Part shown: one piece after another, positions 5,939 to 12,736 of the stretch | Numbering within the stretch: the first letter of the stretch is position 1 | How the letters are laid out: each line of letters starts with the position of its first letter | NCBI GenBank assembly: GCA_937900605.1 | Contig: CALCDK010000159.1 | Span: 1 to 13,810 of the forward strand | Length of the DNA: 13,810 nt | Direction: 5' to 3' | From: an uncultured Olsenella sp. | GTDB lineage: Bacteria > Actinomycetota > Coriobacteriia > Coriobacteriales > Atopobiaceae | The notes under the pieces: generated by a model | The model's input: only the letters and a program-made list of their open reading frames with translations | Database searches by the model: none | Told to the model about the DNA's origin: nothing | Made by a program: the position numbers and the translations under genes

Positions 5939-6394
5939 ATGGCACAGACTGGCGAGAGGGGCACGGGCTACAAGAGGGTCTTCGTCGCGCTCGACGGCTC
6001 GGAGCAGCAGGACAAGGTCCTCGAGCGGGCCACGCGGCTGGCCGCCAGCGACGGCGCGTCGCTCTACGTGGGCCACGTCGTGGACTCCACGGCGCTCGAG
6101 GCCGCGGGCAGCTTCCCGGCCGACGTGATCCCGGCGCTCGAGCGCAGCTTCCGCGACTCGGTCGCGGACGGCGTCGCGGCCGCCGAGGCCGACCCGCGCA
6201 TCCCCGAGGTGCACGTCCTGGTCAAGGCCGGACGCGTCCGCGAGACGCTCAAGGACGACATGCTCGACGACGTGCGCCCGGACGTCGTGGTCTGCGGCGC
6301 GCGCGGGCTGTCCTCCATCAAGTACGCCATCCTCGGCTCGATCTCGACCTTCCTGGCGAGGAACGCCGAGTGCGACACGCTCGTCGTCAAGTAG
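5939..6394 (+). CDS. Universal stress protein (UspA family), single domain
   Basis: The protein has 151 residues. It begins with a short polar N-terminus, then V-F-V-A-L-D19-G-S, the first beta strand with the Asp that contacts adenine in ATP-binding Usp proteins. Near the C-terminus it has the full nucleotide-binding pattern G-2x-G-9x-G-S (G120, G123, G133-S134). It is therefore expected to bind ATP and to act as a cytosolic dimer involved in stress or growth-arrest survival; the exact role differs between family members. ATG 5939 has AAAGGGGG 5 nt upstream, and the residues before the first strand are few. The gene stands alone, diverging from uppP and followed by a strong hairpin. Confidence 0.92.
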   Translation: MAQTGERGTGYKRVFVALDGSEQQDKVLERATRLAASDGASLYVGHVVDSTALEAAGSFPADVIPALERSFRDSVADGVAAAEADPRIPEVHVLVKAGRVRETLKDDMLDDVRPDVVVCGARGLSSIKYAILGSISTFLARNAECDTLVVK

Positions 6395-6416
6395 CCACAC
6401 GGCCCGGACTGACTCC

Positions 6417-6442
6417 CGGCGCCCCTCCCCGGAGGGGCGCCG
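6417..6442 (+). terminator. Terminator hairpin after the universal stress protein gene
   Basis: A perfect 12-bp GC stem is formed by CGGCGCCCCTCC (6417-6428) and its complement (6431-6442); the real loop is about 4 nt. GACT/AGTC outside can extend it. It is 22 nt after the stop. The downstream T-run is poor (AGTCGTGTAGTT), as often seen in high-GC actinobacteria. Confidence 0.65.
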
Positions 6443-6479
6443 AGTCGTGTAGTTGCGGTGTGAACGGGCACATCAGCGG

Positions 6480-6524
6480 TAAAATGCCGTGAACTATATG
6501 ATTGGAAGGCCCGCGAGCGCGGGC
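6480..6524 (+). promoter_or_regulatory. Candidate promoter and leader hairpin of the secreted lysozyme-like protein
   Basis: TAAAAT (6480-6485; 5/6 to TATAAT) is the best -10 in this gap; a TTGCGG at 6453-6458 is 21 bp away, longer than ideal for a -35. If it is used, transcription starts near 6492. GTG 6489 would then not be transcribed, and TTG 6549 gains support. The leader holds a GCCCGCG-AG-CGCGGGC inverted repeat (6509-6524) just ahead of the ribosome-binding site. Confidence 0.35.
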
Positions 6525-6548
6525 AAGAAGGCCGCGGAGGTCGCACCC

Positions 6549-7625
6549 TTGCACGCCAACCAGACACGCCCCGGCTGTCCCAGGCCGGCACTTCTCGCCG
6601 TCACGGCAGCCCTCGTCGGGTCGGTGGCCCTCGCGCCGCTGACCGCCATGGCGGACCCCATCTCGGAGCTCCAAGGCGCCCAGCAGCAGGTCCAACAGGC
6701 CAACGAGGCCTACTCCCAGGCCAACCAGCGCGTCAGCGAGCTCCAGGGCCAGATCGACCAGAACCGCGAGCGAGCCGAGCAGATCCAGGGGCAGCTCCCC
6801 GTCCTGCGCGAGCGCGCCAGCCAGTCGATGCGCGTCCTCTACAAGATGCAGCAGAGCTCCGGCGGCCTCGTCGAGCTCATCCTGTCGGCCGAGAGCTTCA
6901 ACGACCTCGTCGCCACCATCCAGCACCTCGGCATCATCCAGTCCCACAACACCGAGGCCCTCGGCGAGCTCGCCGCGGCGGCCGAGGAGCTCCAGCAGGT
7001 CGACGACAGCCTCCAGGCCCAGATGGGCGAGGCGAGCGCCCAGCAGCAGGCGGCCAGCGACGCGCTCGAGCAGGCCACCCAGGCCCGCTCCAGGCTCCAG
7101 GCCCAGGTCGAGGCCCAGGCCGCGGCCGAGGAGGCCGAGCGCCAGGCCGCGCTCGACTCCGCACAGCAGGACGCCGGCGGCGACTTCACCACCGAGTCGG
7201 GCAACAAGGCCCCCGTGGAGGTCCCCTCCAAGCCCAGCCCCGGCCCCGTCGAGACCCCCTCGGACCGCGACGCCTTCATCGCCATGTGGGCCCCGCGCAT
7301 CGACGCCTACATGGCCGGCTCCCCCATGGCCGGCACCGGCCGCACCTTCGCCGAGGCCGCGTGGGAGTACGGCGTGGACCCGCGCTTCTCGCCCGCGATC
7401 TCCATGGTCGAGAGCTCCCAGGGCCGCTACTGCTTCCGCCCCCACAACGCCTGGGGCTGGGGCAACTCCAGCTGGGACAGCTGGGACGAGGCCATCTGGG
7501 CCCATGTCCGCGGCCTGGCCATCGGCTACGGCGGCCAGCTCACCTACGAGGCCGCCAAGAAGTACTGCCCGCCCAACGCGGCGCACTGGTACTCGTCGGT
7601 CCTCGCCAACATGGAGCGCATCTAG
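6549..7625 (+). CDS. Secreted coiled-coil protein with a C-terminal lysozyme/transglycosylase-like domain
   Basis: This is a 358-residue putative peptidoglycan-active protein. TTG 6549 is chosen: GGAGG lies at 6536-6540, 8 nt away, and a normal signal peptide follows (residues 1-35, cleavage after A-M-A). Longer starts (GTG 6489, ATG 6498) lack a good ribosome-binding site. Residues about 37-203 form a long Gln/Glu-rich coiled coil resembling the N-terminal region of CwlO/PcsB-type proteins. Residues 205-240 are a Pro/Ser linker. Residues 240-358 form a compact domain with W-E-Y-G-V-D-P-R-F-S-P-A-I-S-M-V-E288-S and later A-W-G-W-G and W-x-S-W-D-E-A-I, as in lysozyme-like/SLT or glucosaminidase folds; Glu288 is the likely catalytic acid. 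Usually such coiled coils carry an NlpC/P60 or CHAP domain, so this pairing is less common. The enzymatic activity is inferred. Confidence 0.85.
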   Translation: MHANQTRPGCPRPALLAVTAALVGSVALAPLTAMADPISELQGAQQQVQQANEAYSQANQRVSELQGQIDQNRERAEQIQGQLPVLRERASQSMRVLYKMQQSSGGLVELILSAESFNDLVATIQHLGIIQSHNTEALGELAAAAEELQQVDDSLQAQMGEASAQQQAASDALEQATQARSRLQAQVEAQAAAEEAERQAALDSAQQDAGGDFTTESGNKAPVEVPSKPSPGPVETPSDRDAFIAMWAPRIDAYMAGSPMAGTGRTFAEAAWEYGVDPRFSPAISMVESSQGRYCFRPHNAWGWGNSSWDSWDEAIWAHVRGLAIGYGGQLTYEAAKKYCPPNAAHWYSSVLANMERI

Positions 7626-7649
7626 GCCTCACCGCGACTCGCAGCGCAC

Positions 7650-7683
7650 GGGCGCCGCCCCCTCGGGGACGGCGCCCTCTTTC
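7650..7683 (+). terminator. Intrinsic terminator after the secreted coiled-coil protein gene
   Basis: Outer stem GGGCGCCG (7650-7657) pairs with CGGCGCCC (7670-7677). The inner stem CCCC/GGGG has a one-base bulge, and TCTTTC follows. It lies 24 nt after the stop codon in the right orientation. Confidence 0.75.
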
Positions 7684-7733
7684 GTGCCGGGACCTCCCGC
7701 TGCGGAGAGAGGGGCGATGCGGCCCGCGGGCGG

Positions 7734-7795
7734 CGGCCGCGGCGGGCGGGCCTCTCGCCGGGCCGCGGCCGCGACCGTGGCGCCTCTCGCCGGGC
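7734..7795. repeat. GC-only inverted repeat and 14-bp direct repeat between convergent genes
   Basis: CGGCCGCGGC (7734-7743) has its complement at 7762-7771. GCCTCTCGCCGGGC occurs twice (7750-7763 and 7782-7795), 32 bp apart. The inverted repeat may act as terminator for the HAD gene, which ends at 7813 on the minus strand, but there is no T-run. The rest of 7684-7812 shows no gene. Confidence 0.35.
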
Positions 7796-7812
7796 AAACG
7801 ACCCGCGGCCCG

Positions 7813-8637
7813 TCAGGACAGGACGAAGCGCTCCAGGGCCTCGGCCACGCCGCCGGCGTCGTTGTCCGCGCGGCACACGTAGTCGGCCGCCGCGAGCGCA
7901 TCCTCCGAGGCGTTGGCCACGGCCACGCCCAGCCCGGCCGCGCGCAGCATACTCACGTCGTTCGAGCTGTCCCCCACCGCCATGACCTCGGAGGCGTCCA
8001 CGTCCAGGCGCCGCGCGAGGGCCATGAGGCCGGCGCCCTTGTTGACCCCGGGCGCGTTGCACTCCAGATAGCGGTTGGCCGAGAAGCACACGTCCAGGCC
8101 GTCGGTGAGCCCCAGGCGGGCCAGCTCGTCCCGCGCGTCGCGCAGCAGCCCCATGTCGAGCGACATGTACAGCAGCTTGACCACCTCGTGGCCGTCCTCG
8201 TAGACCGGCGAGAGGTCCGGCGCCGACGTCTCGACCACCCGCATGCGGTCGCCCACGTAGGCGCGCTCCTCGGGCAGGTAGCGGTAGACGTAGACGGGGT
8301 CGAGCGTGTTGACGTGCATGCTCAGCCCGCGCTCGACGCCGAAGCGGTAGAGCGCCTCGGCGCGCTCGCGCGGCAGCCGGCACGTGGTGAGTGGCGTCGG
8401 GTCGCCCACGCGCGTGAGCACGCCGCCGTTGAACGAGAGCACGTGCTCGTCGGGCGCGCCGAGCATCCCCAGCTCGCCGAGGGTCCCCTCCACGGACGAG
8501 AAGGGCCGCCCCGTGGCCAGCACCAGGCGCACGCCCCTCGCGCGGGCGAGGGCCACGGCCTCGCGCACGCGCAGCGGCACGTGGTGCGTCGAGTCGAGCA
8601 GCGTCTCGTCAAGGTCGGTCGCGACGATGCGGTACAT
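7813..8637 (-). CDS. HAD-superfamily phosphatase, Cof-type (subfamily IIB)
   Basis: This is a 274-residue soluble hydrolase expected to dephosphorylate small phosphorylated metabolites such as sugar phosphates or nucleotides; the substrate cannot be read from sequence. Motif I is D8-L-D10-E-T, with Asp8 as nucleophile and Asp10 as acid/base. Motif II is the A-T42-G-R-P segment, motif III is Lys200 (V-N-K-G), and motif IV is G222-D-S-S-N-D227. The cap domain lies between about 85 and 190, the subfamily IIB position. Length and motif order fit YidA/Cof proteins. ATG 8637 starts three residues before the first beta strand and has an AGGGGAGAGGGA ribosome-binding region. It is convergent with the secreted protein gene and divergent from the M16 peptidase gene, so it is transcribed alone. 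Confidence 0.93.
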   Translation of the reverse strand: MYRIVATDLDETLLDSTHHVPLRVREAVALARARGVRLVLATGRPFSSVEGTLGELGMLGAPDEHVLSFNGGVLTRVGDPTPLTTCRLPRERAEALYRFGVERGLSMHVNTLDPVYVYRYLPEERAYVGDRMRVVETSAPDLSPVYEDGHEVVKLLYMSLDMGLLRDARDELARLGLTDGLDVCFSANRYLECNAPGVNKGAGLMALARRLDVDASEVMAVGDSSNDVSMLRAAGLGVAVANASEDALAAADYVCRADNDAGGVAEALERFVLS

Positions 8638-8671
8638 GTCCCTCTCCCCTCTCACGGCCCCACTGGCCGGG

Positions 8672-8677
8672 ATTCTA
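8672..8677 (-). promoter_or_regulatory. Candidate -10 element for the HAD phosphatase gene
   Basis: TAGAAT on the minus strand lies 34 nt upstream of the ATG, inside CGTAGAAT, the same octamer as before uppP. No convincing -35 sequence is seen, which is common for actinobacterial promoters. Confidence 0.35.
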
Positions 8678-8723
8678 CGGCCGCACGGGACGCGGGCGCG
8701 CGACCCCTCGGCGGGCGGGCGCA

Positions 8724-8787
8724 ACCGTCGCGGGGACGGCACTGGGGCCGGTCGGGGCGAGACCGTCACGGGGACGGCACCGTGACG
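8724..8787. repeat. Repeated GC-rich palindromic unit (REP-like) in the HAD/M16 intergenic region
   Basis: ACCGTCRCGGGGACGGCAC occurs twice in direct orientation (8724-8742 and 8762-8780, 38 bp apart), differing by one base. Each copy can fold on itself (CCGTC/GACGG). The second copy also forms CGTCACGG (8764-8771) with CCGTGACG (8780-8787) around an 8-nt loop. Such units resemble bacterial intergenic REP elements. No open frame with support lies in 8638-8907. Confidence 0.5.
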
Positions 8788-8868
8788 ACGCGCCCCGCGG
8801 CGCCACGGCCGCGACGCCCCCGGCCACGCCCGGACCCCCGCGCACACGGCCGCCGACCGGGCTTGCGC

Positions 8869-8874
8869 TATGCT
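8869..8874 (+). promoter_or_regulatory. Candidate -10 element for the M16 peptidase gene
   Basis: TATGCT (4/6, with conserved TA---T) lies 33 nt before the ATG at 8908, downstream of the GC-rich repeats. There is no recognisable -35 box, so this is a weak call. Confidence 0.25.
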
Positions 8875-8907
8875 CTACCACGTGAAACCACCGTCAAGGG
8901 AGCACCC

Positions 8908-11865
8908 ATGAGCAACCAGAGCCGCTTCTCCACACCCGACCCCGCGCTCGCGCCGGGCACCAGGCACGCCGGGTTCGTCGTCACATCCGCCGAGAGGGTC
9001 GACGAGCTGCCGGGCTGCGCCTACGTCATGCGCCACGAGGCCACCGGGGCCCGCCTCATGTGGCTGGCCTGCGAGGACGCCAACCGCTCGTTCTGCATGG
9101 CGTTCAGGACGCCGCCCGCCGACGACACGGGAGTCTTCCACATCCTCGAGCACTCCGTGCTGTCCGGCTCGCGCCGCTACCCGGTCAAGGAGCCCTTCGT
9201 CACGCTGCTCAAGTCCAGCATGCAGACGTTCCTCAACGCCATGACCTTCTCGGACAAGACCGCCTACCCCGTCGCGTCCACCAACGTCGAGGACCTCGAG
9301 AACCTCATGGGCGTCTACATCGACGCCGTCCTGGACCCCGCCATCTACGAGCGCCCGCGCACCTTCGAGCAGGAGGGCTGGCACCTCGAGGTGGCCCGCG
9401 ACGCGGACTCGCCCGACGGCTGGGGCCCGCTGTCGTACAACGGCGTCGTCCTCAACGAGATGAAGGGAGCCACGAGCGACCCGGACACCGTCCTGTACCA
9501 GGAGGTCTGCCGCGCGCTGTTCCCCGACACCTGCTACGGCCACGAGTCCGGCGGCGCGCCGCGCGCCATCCCCGCCCTCACCTACGAGGCCTTCCTCGAC
9601 GCGCACGCGCGCCACTACGACCTGTCCAACAGCTACACCGTGCTCTACGGCGACCTCGACGTCGAGCGCGAGCTCGCCTTCGTCGGCGAGCGCTTCTCGC
9701 AGGCGCCGAGAAGGGCGCACGAGGACCCCAACCCGCTCGCCGAGCAGGCGCCGGTCGCGCCGGGCCCGCGCCGGGTGCGCATGGCCACGGCCGCGTCCAA
9801 CGCCTCGTGCGCCATGGCCTTCGTGCTGGGCACCGCCGCCGAGCGCACCCGCGTGCTGGGCGCCGACGTCCTGCTCGACGCGCTGTGCGGCTCAAACGAG
9901 GCCCCGCTCAAGCGCCGCGTGCTGGACGCGGGCCTGGCCGACGACATGGACGCCATGCTCGTCGACGGCGTGCTGCAGCCTCACGTGGTGCTCTTCCTGC
10001 ACGGCCTGCGCGAGGGCGCGGCCGGGCGCTTCTGGCCGCTCGTGCGCGAGGCCTGCGCGGAGCTCGCGCGCGACGGCATCGGCCGCGAGCGCCTCGAGGC
10101 GTCGCTGGCCCAGGCGGAGTTCAACCTGCGCGAGGCCGACTACGGCTCGGCCGACGGCGTGGGCCTGTCGGTCCAGGCGCTGTCCGGCTGGCTCTACGAC
10201 GACGAGAGGCCCCTCGACTACGTCCGCTACGAGGGCGCCCTGGCCGAGCTGCACGGCTGGATCGACGACGGCGGCTTCGAGGCCCTGCTGCGCGACGTGG
10301 TCTGCGACTCGGCCCACCACGCCGAGGTCGAGCTCGTCCCCGTCGGGGAGGGCGACGGCGCCGAGGAGGCCGCCGAGCTGGCCGCGCTGCGCGCCACGAT
10401 GGGACCGGACGACCTGGCCCGCGTCGCCGCCGAGGTCGACGCCCTGAGGGCCGAGCAGGAGGCCCCAGACTCGCCCGAGGCGCTCGCGACGCTGCCGCGC
10501 CTCTCGCCCGCCGACGCCGGCGAGGGCGTCGCCGAGGTCGCCCAGCGCGAGGTCGACGCCCCGCTGCCCTGCTGGGCCCTCGAGGTCCCCACGCACGGCA
10601 TCGACTACGTCTACCACTACTTCGGGCTCTCGCGCCTGGGCTACGACGACCTGCCGTGGGTCGGCGTCCTCACCGACCTGCTCGGCAAGCTCGACACCCG
10701 CGACCACACCGCCTCCGAGCTCGACACGGCGGTCGAGAGGAGCCTCGGCTCGCTGGGCTTCTTCGTCGAGACGTACGCGCGCGACGACGACCCCTCCTTC
10801 GCGGACCCGCGCCTCGTGGTCGCGGCGTCGGCGCTCGGCTCCAACGTCGGCGCGCTCGCGGCGCTGCCCGCCGAGGTCTGGGGCACCACGCGCTTCGACG
10901 ACCTGGGCCGCGTGCGCGACATCCTGACGCAGCGCCGCGTGGGCCTCGAGCAGTACTACGTCGGCGAGGGGCACTCGGTGGCGCTCGCACGCTCCGGCAC
11001 GTTCTTCTCGGCCGCGTCCGAGGTGGCCGACAGGGTCAGCGGCCTGGGCTACTACCTGTTCCTGCGCGACCTGCTCGACGCCTGGGACGAGCGCCGCGGG
11101 GAGCTGCCCGCCCGCCTGGAGGGGCTGTGCCGTCGCGTCTTCGTCGACGACGACGTCGAGGTGAGCTTCACCGGCGACGCGGCCGACCGCGACGCGTTCT
11201 GGGGGCTCGGCGGCACGCTGGGCCTGGGCGCCAGCGACGAGCCCGCCGGCCCCGGCCGCATGGCCGCGCCCGAGCCGAGGCCGCGCGACGAGGCCTTCGT
11301 CATCCCGTCCGACGTGAGCTACGTGGTGAGCTGCTGCGGCCCCACCCCCGCAGACGCCGGGACGCCGGGCGCCTGGGCGGTGGCCGCGCGCGTGCTGTCA
11401 TACGACTACCTGTGGAACGAGGTGCGCGCCAAGGGCGGCGCGTACGGGGCCGGCTTCCGCCGCAGCTCCGACGGCATCCGCGCCATGTGGTCCTACCGCG
11501 ACCCCTCCCCCGAGCAGACCCTGGCGCGCTACGAGGGCGCGGCCGCGTGGCTGGCGGCATGGGACCCCACCCCGAAGGAGATGGACGGCTACGTCGTGGC
11601 CACGCTCGGCGCCCATGACGCGCCCGCCAAGCCGCGCCGCCTGGGGCGCCGTCAGGACGTCGCGCGCCACTCCGGCCGCGAGGCCGGCTGGAGGGACCTC
11701 GTGAGGGCGCAGGAGCTCTCCTGCACGCCCGACGACGTCCGGGCCCTGGCCGCGGCGCTCGCGGAGCGCTCCTGCGGCCGCGGCGTGTGCATGCTGGGCT
11801 CGCGCGCGGCCGTCGAGGCCAGCGGGGTCGCCTTCGACTCCGTGACGGAGCTCGTGAGGGGCTAG
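8908..11865 (+). CDS. M16C-family zinc metallopeptidase (presequence-protease/PreP-like)
   Basis: This is a 985-residue peptidase with the family's inverted zinc motif H78-I-L-E81-H82 and a distal zinc ligand in N-E184-M-K. Glu81 is the catalytic base. The length fits the M16C single-chain type, in which two homologous halves enclose a chamber that degrades short unstructured peptides. The C-terminal half keeps the conserved A-K842-G-G-A-Y-G-A-G-F segment (about 841-850), used for substrate binding. No signal peptide is present, so it is cytosolic and probably clears peptides from protein turnover. ATG 8908 has AAGGGAG 5 nt upstream. The upstream frame stays open for over a kilobase, but only because stop codons are rare at this GC content. 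Its TAG overlaps the stop of the convergent nitroreductase gene at a CTAG. Confidence 0.95.
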   Translation: MSNQSRFSTPDPALAPGTRHAGFVVTSAERVDELPGCAYVMRHEATGARLMWLACEDANRSFCMAFRTPPADDTGVFHILEHSVLSGSRRYPVKEPFVTLLKSSMQTFLNAMTFSDKTAYPVASTNVEDLENLMGVYIDAVLDPAIYERPRTFEQEGWHLEVARDADSPDGWGPLSYNGVVLNEMKGATSDPDTVLYQEVCRALFPDTCYGHESGGAPRAIPALTYEAFLDAHARHYDLSNSYTVLYGDLDVERELAFVGERFSQAPRRAHEDPNPLAEQAPVAPGPRRVRMATAASNASCAMAFVLGTAAERTRVLGADVLLDALCGSNEAPLKRRVLDAGLADDMDAMLVDGVLQPHVVLFLHGLREGAAGRFWPLVREACAELARDGIGRERLEASLAQAEFNLREADYGSADGVGLSVQALSGWLYDDERPLDYVRYEGALAELHGWIDDGGFEALLRDVVCDSAHHAEVELVPVGEGDGAEEAAELAALRATMGPDDLARVAAEVDALRAEQEAPDSPEALATLPRLSPADAGEGVAEVAQREVDAPLPCWALEVPTHGIDYVYHYFGLSRLGYDDLPWVGVLTDLLGKLDTRDHTASELDTAVERSLGSLGFFVETYARDDDPSFADPRLVVAASALGSNVGALAALPAEVWGTTRFDDLGRVRDILTQRRVGLEQYYVGEGHSVALARSGTFFSAASEVADRVSGLGYYLFLRDLLDAWDERRGELPARLEGLCRRVFVDDDVEVSFTGDAADRDAFWGLGGTLGLGASDEPAGPGRMAAPEPRPRDEAFVIPSDVSYVVSCCGPTPADAGTPGAWAVAARVLSYDYLWNEVRAKGGAYGAGFRRSSDGIRAMWSYRDPSPEQTLARYEGAAAWLAAWDPTPKEMDGYVVATLGAHDAPAKPRRLGRRQDVARHSGREAGWRDLVRAQELSCTPDDVRALAAALAERSCGRGVCMLGSRAAVEASGVAFDSVTELVRG

Positions 11866-12462
11866 GCGAGAAGGTCGTCGGGCGAGAGCTTCTCCACGTG
11901 GTGGGTCCCGGCGGCGTCGCGCCAGTAGCGCGGCGCCGCGCCGGGGCGCGCGGGCTCCAGCTCGACGCGCTCCGCGGGGCGCCCGAGGGCCAGCACCAGC
12001 GACGAGCCCCTCCGGCAGGCCCAGGTCGTCCGCGAGGCCGTCGTCGAAGCCGCGCAGCATGCAGCAGGCCAGCGACTCACAGCGCGCGGCGAGGGCCATG
12101 GCCTCGGCCGCAATCCCGACGTCGAGCAGGCGCGCCGGCGCCGACTTCGCCCCGCGAGGCAGGCACGCGACGACGTAGCCGCGGGGCCGCTCGCCGGGCT
12201 CGGGGCCGTCCCAGTCTCGCAGCTGGGCGGCCCAGCGCAGGTGGGGGAAGACTCGCCCGCACGCCTCGGGGCCGCAGACGAGCCGAAGCCGGACCGCCTG
12301 CGCGTTGTTGGCGCACGGGACCAGCGACGCCGCGCGCACGAGCGGCGCGAGGTCGCCCTCGTCGAGCCACGGCCCGCCGAAGCGCCTCACGCTGCGCACC
12401 TGCGCGAGTAGACCCAGGAGCTCCCCCGTCGCGACCGGCGACGCGCCCTCGAAGCCGTCCAT
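11862..12462 (-). pseudogene. Nitroreductase-family flavoprotein gene with a +1 frameshift
   Basis: ATG 12462, with GGAGG just upstream, opens a nitroreductase-like protein: R-S-V-R-R-F (23-28, FMN phosphate contact region), P-C-A-N-N-A-Q (49-55), and R-D-W-D-G-P (82-87) followed by G-E-R-P. The frame holds to G152 (L-G-L-P-E-G), then breaks at a GGGG run (12007-12010 on the complement). Removing one G restores S-S-L-V-L-A-L-G-R-P, then Y-W-R-D and H-H-V-E-K and a TAG at 11862, giving 199 residues, the usual family size. Unrepaired, translation would run on antisense to the M16 gene to position 11398 (354 residues). The enzyme would reduce nitro compounds or quinones with NAD(P)H. This is either a real inactivation or a homopolymer sequencing error. 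Confidence 0.82.
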
Positions 12463-12609
12463 GGCATCCTCCCGTCCCCCGCCGCCGGAGCCGCGGCGGC
12501 GCGCTTGTCGCTTCTGTGAACGCGCAAGAATGATAGCTAAATGCTTTTTCCCAACACATTGTGACTGCCTGCGCCGACCCGCCCGAGGCGCCACTTTTCG
12601 ACACCTTCT

Positions 12610-12663
12610 CAACAATATCTTGGGCCAGGGTGAGAAGACAACCACTACGGCTTGTGGCATAGT
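12610..12663 (+). promoter_or_regulatory. Candidate nrdD promoter with two NrdR-box-like sites
   Basis: Compared with the NrdR consensus acaCwAtATaTwGtgt, CAACAATATCTTGGGC (12610-12625) matches 11 of 16 positions and CCACTACGGCTTGTGG (12642-12657) matches 10 of 16. The starts are exactly 32 bp apart, the spacing known for tandem NrdR boxes. AAGACA (12635-12640) and CATAGT (12658-12663), 17 bp apart, give a plausible promoter with the second box filling its spacer, which suits repression by NrdR. The rest of 12463-12736 has an AT-rich patch (12530-12560) including CACATTGTG (12556-12564) but no gene. Confidence 0.5.
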
Positions 12664-12690
12664 GGGTAGCCGAAACCAGACTGCAACGCG

Positions 12691-12715
12691 GCGGCGCACC
12701 ACCGGGGGGCGCCGC
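12691..12715 (+). promoter_or_regulatory. Hairpin in the nrdD leader
   Basis: GCGGCGC (12691-12697) pairs with GCGCCGC (12709-12715) about 7 nt before the ribosome-binding site (GAGGGGG, 12722-12728). It could modulate translation, or simply reflect high GC. Confidence 0.35.
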
Positions 12716-12736
12716 TTCGACGAGGGGGCACCCGAC

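Noticed and set aside
6489..6548. GTG/ATG starts for the secreted lysozyme-like protein
   Set aside because: No ribosome-binding site and a likely promoter -10 just upstream; TTG 6549 has GGAGG at 8 nt and a regular signal peptide.
7504..8907. Upstream extension of the M16 peptidase frame by 468 codons
   Set aside because: It overlaps the HAD gene on the opposite strand, has no motif, and a good ribosome-binding site precedes ATG 8908.
9060..11618. 852-residue second plus-strand frame inside the M16 peptidase gene
   Set aside because: Arg/Ala-rich out-of-frame shadow with no family motif; the other frame has HxxEH and the conserved C-terminal segment.
12640..12736. Cobalamin riboswitch before nrdD
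   Set aside because: The conserved B12-box core was not found; only a GC hairpin is visible.
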